DNA from: Kangiellaceae bacterium
Lineage (GTDB): Bacteria; Pseudomonadota; Gammaproteobacteria; Enterobacterales; Kangiellaceae
Length of the DNA: 64,000 bases
Assembly: GCA_019090895.1 (NCBI GenBank)
Contig: JAHRVB010000042.1
Span: forward strand, 45,054-109,053
Direction of reading: 5' to 3'
Position numbers and translations under genes: made by a program. Positions 37,013 to 46,116 of this stretch are shown one piece after another (position 1 is the first letter of the stretch; each line of letters opens with the position of its first letter). The notes under the pieces were generated by a model. The model saw only the letters and a program-made list of their open reading frames with translations, was not told the origin of the DNA and made no database searches.

Positions 37013-39355
37013 TTACTCCATATTATAGGTCACTTCTACTCCGATAATTCGACCCTTAGATAAAGGAGCGAAAGCACCAAACGATAGCTGAGTATCATTG
37101 CCGTGTTTAACTTCGTTAGTTAAGTTCTTACCAAAGATAGAAAAAATCCACTTATCATCATTGGTGTGCAAATCAATACCAGCGTTAACAATATTTTGCT
37201 CGTCAATAAAGCCGAGATTATTGTCGGTATAATAGGTCTTATCCCGATGCGAATAGCTGACTCTAGATGACAAATAGCCCCAATCTCCTATTTCAGCATC
37301 ATGATTTAACCCAATGCTATAAGTCGTTTCAGGGACACGTGGAATCTCCAGTTTTGTATCGTCTCCACCGATAACTCCATCGCCGTTAAGGTCGAAAATG
37401 ACCTCGTCATATCCGGCATCAATATAACCAAAGTTGAAGGTTGCTAATATCGATTCAGTTAAGAAAACAACGCCATCAATTTCAAGTCCTGTCATGGTCG
37501 CTTCAGCAGTGTTTTTAATGACCTGAATTACTGAGCCATCTGGCGCAGGTAAATTCACTTCACGTTGCATGTCATCAATCGCCGTATTGAAAATAGCCCC
37601 ATTGAGTCGTCCCCATTCTCGCGAAAGTTTGTAGCCCACTTCAAAGCTGCTCACCTCTTCTTGGTCGAAAGGGCCCGGTCCATTAGCTGCTTCAAGTTCT
37701 GGAGTACTGATATCAGCGGTGTTACGTAAGTTATAACCGCCAGAACGGAAGCCTTTGGTCCAATGGGTGTAGAGGAGATCTTCATTGCCAAATTGATAAG
37801 TGAGTCCAAGTTTCGGAGAGAGACTGGTCCACTCGTCTTTATCAACAAAATCGTAGTTACAATCTCTATCTAATACGAGGTTACAAGCAGGCCCTTGAGG
37901 TAGAGGTAGCCCTGCTTCTATTGCTGTTACATTCCGACTTAGTGATGCAATTTGAGCGTCTTTTTCTTCTTTAGTATAACGAGCCCCTACAATTGCTGTT
38001 AATTGCTCAGAGAGTTTGAACTCCATCGATGCGAATAGGCTGAAATTGCTGGTGTCGTGCAAGCCGCCGCCATCTTGATAAATACCGCCGGGAAGAGCAG
38101 AGAGAGGGAGTATTCTCCGTTCATGGTATTCCATATCGTTCGAATACTGGTAAAGACCAAACGTAAGATTATTTTCATTATCAAACTCTTTGTTGAAACG
38201 TAATTCGTGACTGAACTGTTCGCTTTTTAACCAGGTTTCAGAGTGAAATAGAGTAAACGGTTGCGAATCAATATCGGCAGAGTTATCAGCAGCATAATCT
38301 CGATAACCGAAAATATAAGTGGCTGTTCCACCTGCTACTTCCCAGTCGACATTGAGCGAAACTAAATCAACGTCTGAACTTTGGTGGCCTGTTTCATTGA
38401 TTGAGAAATCGTGACTATCTCGATCAAAATTGACTGCCACTACACTCAATGGGTGTGGCGCGGGAAAAGCCAATTCTGGGTTAATTCCGAGTCCGTTAGT
38501 ATGATTTTGAGATGCGGGACCGTCGCCATCAGCAGAGAGTGATTCGTATTTGAATAGCACACTTAAGTCTTCTCCTGGCTCCCAAAGTGTGGTCGAGCGA
38601 AACATTGTTTGTTCGTAAGCACCGTGGTCGCTACCGTCGAATGAGTTTTTAAAACTTCCTGCATCATCATTGATGTAAGCTGATATCTTGGTGTATAAGT
38701 TATCCGATAAAGGAATATTCATTACCCCTTGCCAAGTTTTATTTAGGCCTCCCTCGGCTCCCGCGGCTACAGACGCTTTTGTTTTGAATTGGAAAAAGTC
38801 TTCAGGTTTTTTTGTATGAACTAATAGTGCACCGCCGGTGACATTCCGGCCAAATAGAATACCTTGAGGACCACGTAGTACTTCGATTCGTTCAAGATCA
38901 AACATGTCAATCACTACACCGGCGTTAGAACCGATGAAGACACCATCGATAAATACACCAACAGTTGGATCAATTGATGGAATTGAGCTATTAATTCCTA
39001 GTCCACGGATTGAAAAGTTAGCGGCGCCACGTGCCGTACCAATATCTTCTAATGTGACGTTAGCCATACCATCGGAAAGATCATTGAAATCCCTGAGCTT
39101 TAAAGCCTCTAACTGGTCTTCGCCAAATGCGGTAACAGCAATTGGCGTTTCTTGTATTGTCTCTTCTCGCTTCAGAGCAGTGATCGTTATAGTACCGCCC
39201 AAAGTTTCAGCAGCAGTCTTGCGTTTTTTGGTTGTCTCTTCTTGAGCGTCTGAGCTCTCTTGCGCTTGCGCTGGAAACATGACTGCGCTTACTAGCACCG
39301 CCAAACTTGCAAGTTTGAATTTATTAGAGAGAGAGCGGATTGGTTTTATTTTCAT
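37013..39355 (-). CDS. TonB-dependent outer-membrane receptor, hydrophobic/aromatic-substrate or iron-complex type
   Basis: This is about 780 residues with signal peptide ending AQAQ, and a plug with ITITALKREETIQETPIAVTAF (TonB-box-like start), SIRGLGIN, VGVFIDGVFIGS and ERIEVLRGPQGILFGRN. The barrel ends with EVTYNM. The class is the one often found in sphingomonads and marine bacteria beside catabolic clusters for aromatic or hydrophobic compounds; siderophore receptors look alike. The frame extends to an ATG at 39370, but the ATG at 39355 has GGGG upstream, a weak preference. It differs clearly from the sugar receptor at 28123. Upstream lies a tandem repeat with two candidate IclR operators, tying it to the CoA-catabolism cluster. 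Confidence 0.88.
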   Translation of the reverse strand: MKIKPIRSLSNKFKLASLAVLVSAVMFPAQAQESSDAQEETTKKRKTAAETLGGTITITALKREETIQETPIAVTAFGEDQLEALKLRDFNDLSDGMANVTLEDIGTARGAANFSIRGLGINSSIPSIDPTVGVFIDGVFIGSNAGVVIDMFDLERIEVLRGPQGILFGRNVTGGALLVHTKKPEDFFQFKTKASVAAGAEGGLNKTWQGVMNIPLSDNLYTKISAYINDDAGSFKNSFDGSDHGAYEQTMFRSTTLWEPGEDLSVLFKYESLSADGDGPASQNHTNGLGINPELAFPAPHPLSVVAVNFDRDSHDFSINETGHQSSDVDLVSLNVDWEVAGGTATYIFGYRDYAADNSADIDSQPFTLFHSETWLKSEQFSHELRFNKEFDNENNLTFGLYQYSNDMEYHERRILPLSALPGGIYQDGGGLHDTSNFSLFASMEFKLSEQLTAIVGARYTKEEKDAQIASLSRNVTAIEAGLPLPQGPACNLVLDRDCNYDFVDKDEWTSLSPKLGLTYQFGNEDLLYTHWTKGFRSGGYNLRNTADISTPELEAANGPGPFDQEEVSSFEVGYKLSREWGRLNGAIFNTAIDDMQREVNLPAPDGSVIQVIKNTAEATMTGLEIDGVVFLTESILATFNFGYIDAGYDEVIFDLNGDGVIGGDDTKLEIPRVPETTYSIGLNHDAEIGDWGYLSSRVSYSHRDKTYYTDNNLGFIDEQNIVNAGIDLHTNDDKWIFSIFGKNLTNEVKHGNDTQLSFGAFAPLSKGRIIGVEVTYNME

Positions 39356-39497
39356 ATTGCGTGACCCCATATTGTTATTTTATTAATTTAAGTGGTTTGT
39401 AAATATAAAAACTTTTCTGAAAAGATGTCGATCTTATTATTGCTTTATCAATGAAACTAACACCATGTGTATTTTCAGCCAATGGCACTAAAAACAA

Positions 39498-39512
39498 TTT
39501 CGCATCGCGAAA
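39498..39512. promoter_or_regulatory. Candidate IclR operator A (TonB receptor)
   Basis: TTTCGC-ATC-GCGAAA is a perfect 6-bp inverted repeat with a 3-nt spacer in repeat unit 1, about 145 bp before the receptor start. Confidence 0.55.
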
Positions 39513-39632
39513 CAAGCTGGTTTGTAGTTGTGCAAATACAACATGCTTTTCTGAAAAGACGTCGATTTTATTATTATTCTATCAATGAAACTAACACCAT
39601 GTGTATTTTCAGTCAACGGTGCCGAAAAACAA

Positions 39633-39647
39633 TTTCGTATTGCGAAA
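39633..39647. promoter_or_regulatory. Candidate IclR operator B (TonB receptor)
   Basis: TTTCGT-ATT-GCGAAA is the equivalent of site A in repeat unit 2, with one arm position changed. It lies 135 bp from site A. Confidence 0.5.
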
Positions 39648-40095
39648 CAAGCTAGTTTTTGGTTGTGCCAATATATTTTAATAAACTCAATTTACTAAGC
39701 TATGAAAGTAATTAACGGAAGAGTCGATTTGAAACCTTGTTTTTGCTATTTCGCTATTAATATCTTGTGAGAATAAATCATCAAATGGTTGTGAATGCTC
39801 GGTGGTTAATGGGTTGTTGGCATTCGCTTGATATAATGAGATCGGATCTTGGTCGAATAAACGGAAGCCATTGAATTTACAAATTTTCGTTGTGCCGACT
39901 TAGGTTGTTTCACTGATTAGAAGCTAGCTATCATCGGATGACATTTTGAGATCTACAATGTTTGCAGCACAACGACTGATTAGATTGTTGCACTGCAATT
40001 AATACTTAAACCTCGACAAATCAACTTTATAAGTATTACTAATTTGTAGCTATTCATGAAAGTTATTAACGAGAACTAAAATGTTCTGGGCATTG

Positions 40096-42189
40096 CTATA
40101 GGTCGCAAAACTTCTTACCTTCGAGAGCCATCTTCTGCAACAATGGCGCTGGCTGCCAAATATCGCCATACTTAATTTGAAGTTGTTTTAAGTCATGCAA
40201 GATGTTCTCTAAACCAATGGTATCCGCATAGAACATAGGCCCTCCTTTGTGCACAGGAAAGCCATAACCAAATACCCAGACAGTATTTATATCACTCGCC
40301 CGCTGCGCGATGGCTTCATCCAAAATCTGTGCACCTTCATTGATAAGGGGATAAATTAACCGCTTAACGATTTCTTCGTCGGAAATGACTCTCTGTTCAT
40401 AGCCAAGCTCTGTGGCAATTTGATTGATTAATTTGTGGACGTGATCATCCGGAAGCGGTGTTCGTGAATTCTCTTGATAACGGTAGTAACCTTTTAAACT
40501 TTTTTGTCCGAGACGCCCGTCTTCAACTAAACGATCACTAATAGCACCATCATAATTTGAAACAAATTCACCCCGTTTTCTACGTTCTTGTCGTACTCGA
40601 TAACCCACGTCTAGACCCGCCAAATCGGACATAGTGATCGGACCCATGGCCATACCGAAGTCGACCATCACTCGGTCGATTTGTTCCGGCTTTGCTCCTT
40701 CTAGTAATAAAGCGCCCGCCTCGCGACCGTATCCTTTCAACATTCGGTTACCAATGAAGCCGTCGCACACTCCCGAGACAACACCAATTTTGTTTATCTC
40801 AGAGGCAAGACTCATAGCTGTTGCAAGTACGTCGTTCGCAGTTTTGTCGCCCCTCACTACCTCGAGTAATTTCATTACGTGAGCAGGGCTAAAAAAATGT
40901 AAACCAATGACTTCTTGCGGGCGTTTAGTTGCTGCGGCTATCTCATCAATATCGAGTGTAGATGTATTACTTGCCAAGATGCATCCTTGTTTACAGACCT
41001 GGTCTAATTGACTAAAAACCTGCTGCTTTACATTCATACTTTCAAATACTGCTTCGATTACTAGATCCACATCGTTTAACTCATTATAAGACAAGGTGCC
41101 TGTGATTAAGCTGCATAATTGCTTTGCTTTTTGCTCACTCAGTCGCCCTTTGGCCACTTGAGTCTGATAATACTGGGAAATACTATCGAGTCCATTGGTG
41201 AGTATTTCTTCATTGAGTTCCAGCAGCATGACAGGAATATTGGCGTTACTAAAATTTAGAGCAATACCAATGCCCATGGTGCCAGCACCGATAATTGCGA
41301 CTTTGTTAATTGCTCTAACCGGTGTGGCTTTGTCTAAGTCATTGATGTTTGCTGCTTGTCTCTGGGCAAAAAACATGTGCTGTTGTGCTGCAGATTGAGT
41401 AGACTCCATACACTGTAAGAATTGCTTTCTTTCAACGCGCATCCCTTCATTAAAGGGCAAATTAATGGTGGCCTCTATAGCGGATATACAAGCCATAGGC
41501 GCTTCGAGTCCGCGGTGTTTCTTTGTGCTGATTCGTCTATATTGTTCAATATATTCCATGGCTGCTTCCGGTTGTTCAACTGCTGCAGTGGAAATTCGTC
41601 GAATGGGTAATTTTTTACTGATGATTTCGTTTGCAAAATCGATACCGGCTTTTACTATGTCACCCTCAAAAACTCGATCGATTAGCTTTATGGCAAGCGC
41701 TTCCGGTAATTTCACCTTTCGTCCCGATACAATTAAATCTAACGCTTTTTCTATACCAACCAACCGGGGAAGTCGTTGAGTTCCGCCGGCCCCAGGAAGC
41801 AAGCCCAAATGAACTTCAGGTAATCCTAATCGAGCGTTTTTATCGGCTATTCGGTAGTGACAAGTCAGTGCTACCTCACAGCCCCCACCAAGTGCTGTTC
41901 CATGAATTGCTGTAATAATAGGTTTTTCAATTGAATCAACGATTGAAATTACTTGTGGCAATGAAGGTTGCTTCATGGGCTTACCAAACTCAGTAATATC
42001 CGCACCTGCAATATAAGTTCGACCGGAGCAGTAAAGCACAATTGCTTCTATGCGATTGTCTTGACTGGCTTTAGCAAAGCATTCGACAAGTCCTCTTCGA
42101 ACAGAATGGGATAGTGCGTTAACGGGTGGGTTATTGACGTTTATTATCGCAATTGAACCGCTTATTGTTAGGGTGACAGGTTCATTCAT
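40096..42189 (-). CDS. Bifunctional enoyl-CoA hydratase / 3-hydroxyacyl-CoA dehydrogenase
   Basis: This 697-residue fusion catalyses hydration of an enoyl-CoA and oxidation of the 3-hydroxyacyl-CoA. The N-terminal crotonase domain (about residues 1-200) has the oxyanion-hole region YIAGADI and HGTALGGGCEVAL, and catalytic Glu residues in GGGCEVA and GLPEVHLGLLPGAGGTQ. The C-terminal dehydrogenase begins with the NAD motif VAIIGAGTMGIGIA (about residue 297) and has GLHFFSPAHVMKLLEVV and DGFIGNRML. Length and order resemble FadJ or peroxisomal bifunctional enzymes, shorter at the C terminus than FadB. AGGA precedes the ATG. It is divergent from the alcohol dehydrogenase and lacks a thiolase partner here. 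Confidence 0.9.
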   Translation of the reverse strand: MNEPVTLTISGSIAIINVNNPPVNALSHSVRRGLVECFAKASQDNRIEAIVLYCSGRTYIAGADITEFGKPMKQPSLPQVISIVDSIEKPIITAIHGTALGGGCEVALTCHYRIADKNARLGLPEVHLGLLPGAGGTQRLPRLVGIEKALDLIVSGRKVKLPEALAIKLIDRVFEGDIVKAGIDFANEIISKKLPIRRISTAAVEQPEAAMEYIEQYRRISTKKHRGLEAPMACISAIEATINLPFNEGMRVERKQFLQCMESTQSAAQQHMFFAQRQAANINDLDKATPVRAINKVAIIGAGTMGIGIALNFSNANIPVMLLELNEEILTNGLDSISQYYQTQVAKGRLSEQKAKQLCSLITGTLSYNELNDVDLVIEAVFESMNVKQQVFSQLDQVCKQGCILASNTSTLDIDEIAAATKRPQEVIGLHFFSPAHVMKLLEVVRGDKTANDVLATAMSLASEINKIGVVSGVCDGFIGNRMLKGYGREAGALLLEGAKPEQIDRVMVDFGMAMGPITMSDLAGLDVGYRVRQERRKRGEFVSNYDGAISDRLVEDGRLGQKSLKGYYRYQENSRTPLPDDHVHKLINQIATELGYEQRVISDEEIVKRLIYPLINEGAQILDEAIAQRASDINTVWVFGYGFPVHKGGPMFYADTIGLENILHDLKQLQIKYGDIWQPAPLLQKMALEGKKFCDL

Positions 42190-42274
42190 TAGAGATCCTA
42201 TTTATCGCAATTTCTGCAATTATTAAATTAAGTGAAGACATAATACGTACCGTCGGGTATATTGTAAAATCATA

Positions 42275-42289
42275 TTTCGCTATGCGGTA
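42275..42289. promoter_or_regulatory. Candidate IclR operator C (divergent hydratase / alcohol dehydrogenase promoter)
   Basis: TTTCGC-TAT-GCGGTA lies between the hydratase start (42189) and the alcohol dehydrogenase start (42331), 42 bp before the latter. It could control both directions. Confidence 0.55.
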
Positions 42290-42330
42290 TTCAATATTTG
42301 TGTTTGATACTTGATGTTCGGGAGGATGTT

Positions 42331-43392
42331 ATGAAGAGTCAACAGTTTGAGCAATATGGTGAGGCTTTAGTCAGCCATCAATATGAAATACCTGTTCCGA
42401 AGGGCGAAGAAGTGCTGATCAAAATTAGCGCTTGCGGGGTTTGTCATAGCGATGTCCATGTATGGGAAGGACATTTTGATCTTGGAGAAGGCAAAAAAGT
42501 TGATCTAAAGGGTAATCACCAATTACCTTTTACCTTAGGCCATGAGATCGCAGGCGAGGTCATCGCTTTAGGAGAGACTGCAAACAAAGCGATTGTTGGC
42601 AATAACTATGTTGTCTACCCATGGATTGGCTGCGGCCAATGTCCTCTGTGTGAAAAGGGCGAAGAACATCTATGTAATCGTCCCCGAGCAATAGGAGTGA
42701 CAGTAGACGGCGGATTTAGTGAATATGTTATTGTACCCTCGGGTCGCTATTTATATGAGTTGGGGAAGTTACCAGCTAGTTTGGCTTGTACTTATGCTTG
42801 TTCAGGAGTGACTGCTTACAGCGCCGTGAACAAAGTAAAATCACTCGTTCGAGGTCGTGAACTTCTAATCGTTGGCGCGGGTGGCGTGGGACTCTCGGCA
42901 TTATCGATGGCAAAAGCGTTGCTTAATTGTAAAGTAATTGTCGCCGATATTGACCAAACTAAACGCGAACTTGCATTGCAAGAAGGTGCGGATATCGTAA
43001 TCGATCCAAATGATCGAGATGAAGTCTATAAACTCAGAAAATCTTTAAAGGGCGGTGTTGCCGCTGCCGTCGATTTTGTTGGTTCTGACCGATCCCTTGG
43101 TTTTGGTATGAAAATGCTAAATAAAGGCGGCACTATTCTAGTTGTCGGACTTTTTGGTGGCTCATTGCCATTGTCCGTACCGATGTTGCCGTTAAAAGCG
43201 ATCACCATTTCAGGCTCATTTGTTGGCAGCACTCAAGACATGAAAGAAATGATGGAGCTTGTCCATGCGGGCAAAATAAACCCGATTAAGATTACGCAAC
43301 GTCCCTTGTCTCAAGCCCATCAAACTCTAAAAGACTTGCAACAAGGAAAAGTGGTGGGAAGAGTTGTTCTAACACCTGGTGAAAACAGTTGA
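42331..43392 (+). CDS. Zinc-dependent alcohol dehydrogenase (MDR family)
   Basis: This 353-residue NAD(P)-dependent medium-chain dehydrogenase has catalytic-zinc residues Cys and His (ACGVCHSDVHVWEG, GHEIAGEV). The structural-zinc four-cysteine loop is CGQCPLCEKGEEHLC. The Rossmann motif is GAGGVGLSALSMAKAL, with an Asp in VIVADID favouring NAD. The longer frame starts at a TTG (42298); GGAGG at 42321 points to the ATG at 42331. In this cluster it could oxidise an alcohol to an aldehyde for the ALDH, or a hydroxyacyl-CoA, as relatives such as 6-hydroxycyclohexenecarbonyl-CoA dehydrogenase do. It leads an operon with the two acyl-CoA dehydrogenases. Confidence 0.9.
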   Translation: MKSQQFEQYGEALVSHQYEIPVPKGEEVLIKISACGVCHSDVHVWEGHFDLGEGKKVDLKGNHQLPFTLGHEIAGEVIALGETANKAIVGNNYVVYPWIGCGQCPLCEKGEEHLCNRPRAIGVTVDGGFSEYVIVPSGRYLYELGKLPASLACTYACSGVTAYSAVNKVKSLVRGRELLIVGAGGVGLSALSMAKALLNCKVIVADIDQTKRELALQEGADIVIDPNDRDEVYKLRKSLKGGVAAAVDFVGSDRSLGFGMKMLNKGGTILVVGLFGGSLPLSVPMLPLKAITISGSFVGSTQDMKEMMELVHAGKINPIKITQRPLSQAHQTLKDLQQGKVVGRVVLTPGENS

Positions 43393-43458
43393 TTTGGTGT
43401 GTATTGCTAAGTGGATATTCGAGGCTAGCTGTGTTGCTGTATTGCACACTCTATACAA

Positions 43459-44664
43459 ATGGTAAATAAAATGAACATAGATTTTACAGAAGTCGAAAAG
43501 AAGTTTGAGCTTGAAGTCAGAGCGTTCTTTCAGAACGAACTTCCTTCTGAGGTCAAGCTCGCCATTGAAAGTGGCATGCGCCTCACCAAGCAACAGCGAG
43601 TGTTATATCAACAGGCTTTATTTCGTAAAGGTTGGGCCGGCGTTAATTGGCCTGTTGAACACGGCGGTACCGGCTGGAGTGCGGCGCAAAAATACATATT
43701 CTATAACGAGTCGGCCAATGCGAATGCACCAAGAGTTATTCCATTTGGTTTATTTATGGTTGCTCCCGTTATTTATACTTTTGGTAATAAAGAACAGCAA
43801 CAACGGTTCCTACCGGATATTTTGTCCAGTAAAGTTTGGTGGTGCCAGGGGTATTCGGAACCGAATGCAGGATCTGATCTCGCAGCAATAAAAACGAAAG
43901 CGGTAAAGCAAGACAACAATTATATTGTTAACGGTGTAAAAACTTGGACAACTCTTGCTCATTTAGCGGATTGGATATTCTGTCTAGTTAGAACCGACGA
44001 CAGTGGTAAAAAACAGCAAGGCATTAGTTTTATGCTTATTGACATGAAGTCACCGGGAGTGAGTGTAAAACCGATTATCACTTTGGATGGACTCAGAGAA
44101 GTTAATGAGGTCTTTTTTGAAGATGTTGTCGTGCCAAAAGAAAATTTGATTGGAGAAGAAGGAAAAGGGTGGACCTATGCCAAGGTTTTGCTCACCCATG
44201 AAAGAACTAATATTGCAGGGGTTGCTCTTTCTAAACAGCGCTTAACTCAACTCTATCAAATGCTGAATCAGCCATCTTCAGGACTGACAGACTTAACACA
44301 GAACTCAGTATTTATGGCGAAAGTTCTGCTCACAGAAGTGGAGCTTAAAGCTCTCGAATATACGGAGCTGAGAGTTTTATCAGCGGTATCGACTGGTAAA
44401 GCACCGGGACCAGAGTCCTCTATATTGAAGATCAAAGGTACTGAAATTCAGCAAAAGCTTGATGAGTTGTATTTGGAGATGGCGGGAATTTATGCATTGC
44501 CATATGTCCCTGAGCAATACGATGACGAGGGTATAGAACCAACTGGCCCTTTCTTTGCCGCCAACACAGCACCTCATTATTACAACAATCGTAAAGTGAC
44601 CATTTTTGGTGGTACCAACGAAATTCAAAAAAATATTATAGCCAAGCAAGTGCTTGGACTCTAA
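43459..44664 (+). CDS. Acyl-CoA dehydrogenase, large subunit-like (PimC-like)
   Basis: This 401-residue flavoprotein has the N-terminal helical domain with NWPVEHGGTGWSA, the FAD/substrate loop YSEPNAGSDLA, a NGVKTWTT strand, a helical C-terminal domain and the end block FGGTNEIQKNIIAKQVLGL. The type resembles the larger subunit of heteromeric acyl-CoA dehydrogenases such as pimeloyl-CoA dehydrogenase. It is followed after 12 bp by a second, shorter family member, and pairs like this often form alpha2-beta2 complexes. The start is either the ATG at 43459 or that at 43471; neither has a strong ribosome site. Confidence 0.9.
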   Translation: MVNKMNIDFTEVEKKFELEVRAFFQNELPSEVKLAIESGMRLTKQQRVLYQQALFRKGWAGVNWPVEHGGTGWSAAQKYIFYNESANANAPRVIPFGLFMVAPVIYTFGNKEQQQRFLPDILSSKVWWCQGYSEPNAGSDLAAIKTKAVKQDNNYIVNGVKTWTTLAHLADWIFCLVRTDDSGKKQQGISFMLIDMKSPGVSVKPIITLDGLREVNEVFFEDVVVPKENLIGEEGKGWTYAKVLLTHERTNIAGVALSKQRLTQLYQMLNQPSSGLTDLTQNSVFMAKVLLTEVELKALEYTELRVLSAVSTGKAPGPESSILKIKGTEIQQKLDELYLEMAGIYALPYVPEQYDDEGIEPTGPFFAANTAPHYYNNRKVTIFGGTNEIQKNIIAKQVLGL

Positions 44665-44676
44665 CGGGAGATTGTT

Positions 44677-45810
44677 GTGGATTTTGCATTAAATGATATA
44701 CAACAGATGTTGCAGGACAGTGCAGCGAAATTTATTCAATCGGATTACGGTTTTGAAAAACGACAACATTTTGTGGGCAGCGAACTTGGATTTAACCCCA
44801 AGAACTGGTCTTTATTTGCCGACTTAGGTTGGTTGGCTTTGCCATTTTCTGAATCCTACGGTGGATTAGAAGGCAGCATCATTGACCTAATGGTTTTACA
44901 AACTGAATTGGGGAAAGGTTTAATAACAGAACCTTACTTTGCCAATGTAATTTTGGCGGGCAATGTCATTCAGCGCCACGGAAGCGAAGAACAAAAAATG
45001 GACTTACTTGGATCGCTTATAGCCGGAGAGCTCAAATTGGCACTTGCTGCGCAAGAAACAGCATCACTTTCAGAGCTGACAAACATAAGCACAAAGGCAG
45101 AGAAGCAGCGAAGTAGCTATCAATTAAATGGGTTTAAACCGGTGGTGCTTGGAGCCGTTTCGGCTAATAAGATAATCGTGCTCGCCAGAACATCGGGAGA
45201 GTTTGGCAATTCAGAAGGACTTTCACTGTTGCTCGTTAATCCCGATCAACAGGGGGTCAGCCTAAATAAATATGTGACCAATGATGGGAATCAAGCAGCA
45301 GATATCACCTTTAAAGACGTTTGTATTCCATTTAGCGAAGTGGTTGGAATCGCAGATACTGCGTTTGAAGCGGTAAGAAAGGTTTATAACGATGCGATTG
45401 TTGCTATTTCTGCAGAAGCCGTCGGAGTCATGGAAAAACTATTATCTGCAACTGTTGAGTATTGCAAAGTACGAAAGCAGTTTGATCAGCCAATTGGCAA
45501 TTTTCAGGTGTTGCAGCACAGAATGGCTGATATGTTTATGGAATGTGAACAAGCTAAATCCATGCTTTATTACGCGGCCATAGCGGTTGATTCAGATGAC
45601 AATGCTGATAAAGCGGTCTCACTTTTAAAAATAAAAATAGGCGCCGCTGGTACGGCAGTTGGTCAGTCGGCTGTGCAGCTTCATGGCGGAATGGGGGTCA
45701 GCGATGAGCTCGACGTTGGTCACTATTTTAAGCGTATTAGTATGATCAACGTGCTCTTCGGATCGTATGATGATCATTTAAATCAATTGGTAAAACAATA
45801 TCAAACTTAA
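44677..45810 (+). CDS. Acyl-CoA dehydrogenase, small subunit-like (PimD-like)
   Basis: This 377-residue flavoprotein starts at a GTG with GGGAG upstream. Landmarks are LGWLALPFSESYGGL, LALAAQETAS in the FAD region where a SEP-type motif is usual, VRKQFDQPIGNFQVLQHRMADM and VQLHGGMGVSDELDVGHYFKRI. The weakly conserved FAD loop suggests it depends on its partner. The 12-bp spacing from the larger gene supports a heteromeric enzyme. The pair would introduce the alpha-beta double bond for the bifunctional hydratase. Confidence 0.88.
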   Translation: MDFALNDIQQMLQDSAAKFIQSDYGFEKRQHFVGSELGFNPKNWSLFADLGWLALPFSESYGGLEGSIIDLMVLQTELGKGLITEPYFANVILAGNVIQRHGSEEQKMDLLGSLIAGELKLALAAQETASLSELTNISTKAEKQRSSYQLNGFKPVVLGAVSANKIIVLARTSGEFGNSEGLSLLLVNPDQQGVSLNKYVTNDGNQAADITFKDVCIPFSEVVGIADTAFEAVRKVYNDAIVAISAEAVGVMEKLLSATVEYCKVRKQFDQPIGNFQVLQHRMADMFMECEQAKSMLYYAAIAVDSDDNADKAVSLLKIKIGAAGTAVGQSAVQLHGGMGVSDELDVGHYFKRISMINVLFGSYDDHLNQLVKQYQT

Positions 45811-46116
45811 TTAAACATTCTTAGTTAAGCAATATCAGAAAAAGGCGGTACTAAAGAAATCGGTTTAAGTCACAGAGTGCTCAAGTGTCCGTTTAGGGTG
45901 TTTTGTGAGGGAGCCTCATGACGGCTGCGATAATCGGTTATTTCTGCTGCCTTACCGTAAACTAGGTCGTCTATTTTTGTTAATGAGAAGAATATCTGAC
46001 CAATAGCGAAATTTAATACCGAAATGCGGATTGTTTTTTTGGTACTCGTATTTTTGTTGTATAATTAGCCATTCGAATGCAATAAATTATCGTTTACAAC
46101 CAAAAGATAACAACCA
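45811..46116. other. Intergenic region before the IclR gene (306 bp)
   Basis: It carries candidate IclR operator D, a half-match on the minus strand at about 46003-46014 (ATAGCGAAATTT), and no clear terminator. A possible 15-codon frame (45918-45965) begins at an ATG with GAGGGAG upstream. It could encode a leader peptide but is too short to support alone. Confidence 0.5.
46017..46031. promoter_or_regulatory. Candidate IclR operator D (IclR gene promoter)
   Basis: TACCGA-AAT-GCGGAT, or ATCCGC-ATT-TCGGTA on the minus strand, is a degenerate match to the TTTCGC-NNT-GCGGTA element. It lies 86 bp before the regulator start, as expected for autoregulation. Confidence 0.45.

Larger units (their letters stand above)
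39411..39674. repeat. Tandem duplication, two units of about 134 bp
   Basis: Unit 1 (about 39411-39540) and unit 2 (about 39545-39674) are close to 90% alike by eye. They share CTTTTCTGAAAAGA, ATCAATGAAACTAACACCAT, GTGTATTTTCAG and CGAAACAAGCT. Each carries one TTTCG-centred 15-bp palindrome. It is probably a duplicated regulatory segment, not a mobile element: I see no inverted ends or coding content. Confidence 0.9.
39371..40095. other. Long promoter region of the second TonB receptor (725 bp)
   Basis: No convincing gene is present; short frames here are inside the repeat. It holds a tandem duplication of about 134 bp, two strong candidate IclR operators, and weaker half matches near 39749 (TTTCGCTAT) and 39885 (TTTCGTTGTGC). 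It also takes in the end of the region downstream of the bifunctional hydratase gene. Confidence 0.6.

Noticed and set aside
39467..39655. Short frame of about 62 codons in the TonB receptor upstream region
   Set aside because: It runs through both units of the tandem repeat, has no ribosome site, and its peptide simply repeats itself. It is explained by the duplication.
39411..39674. Insertion-sequence remnant
   Set aside because: The two units are direct tandem copies without transposase coding sequence, terminal inverted repeats or target duplications.
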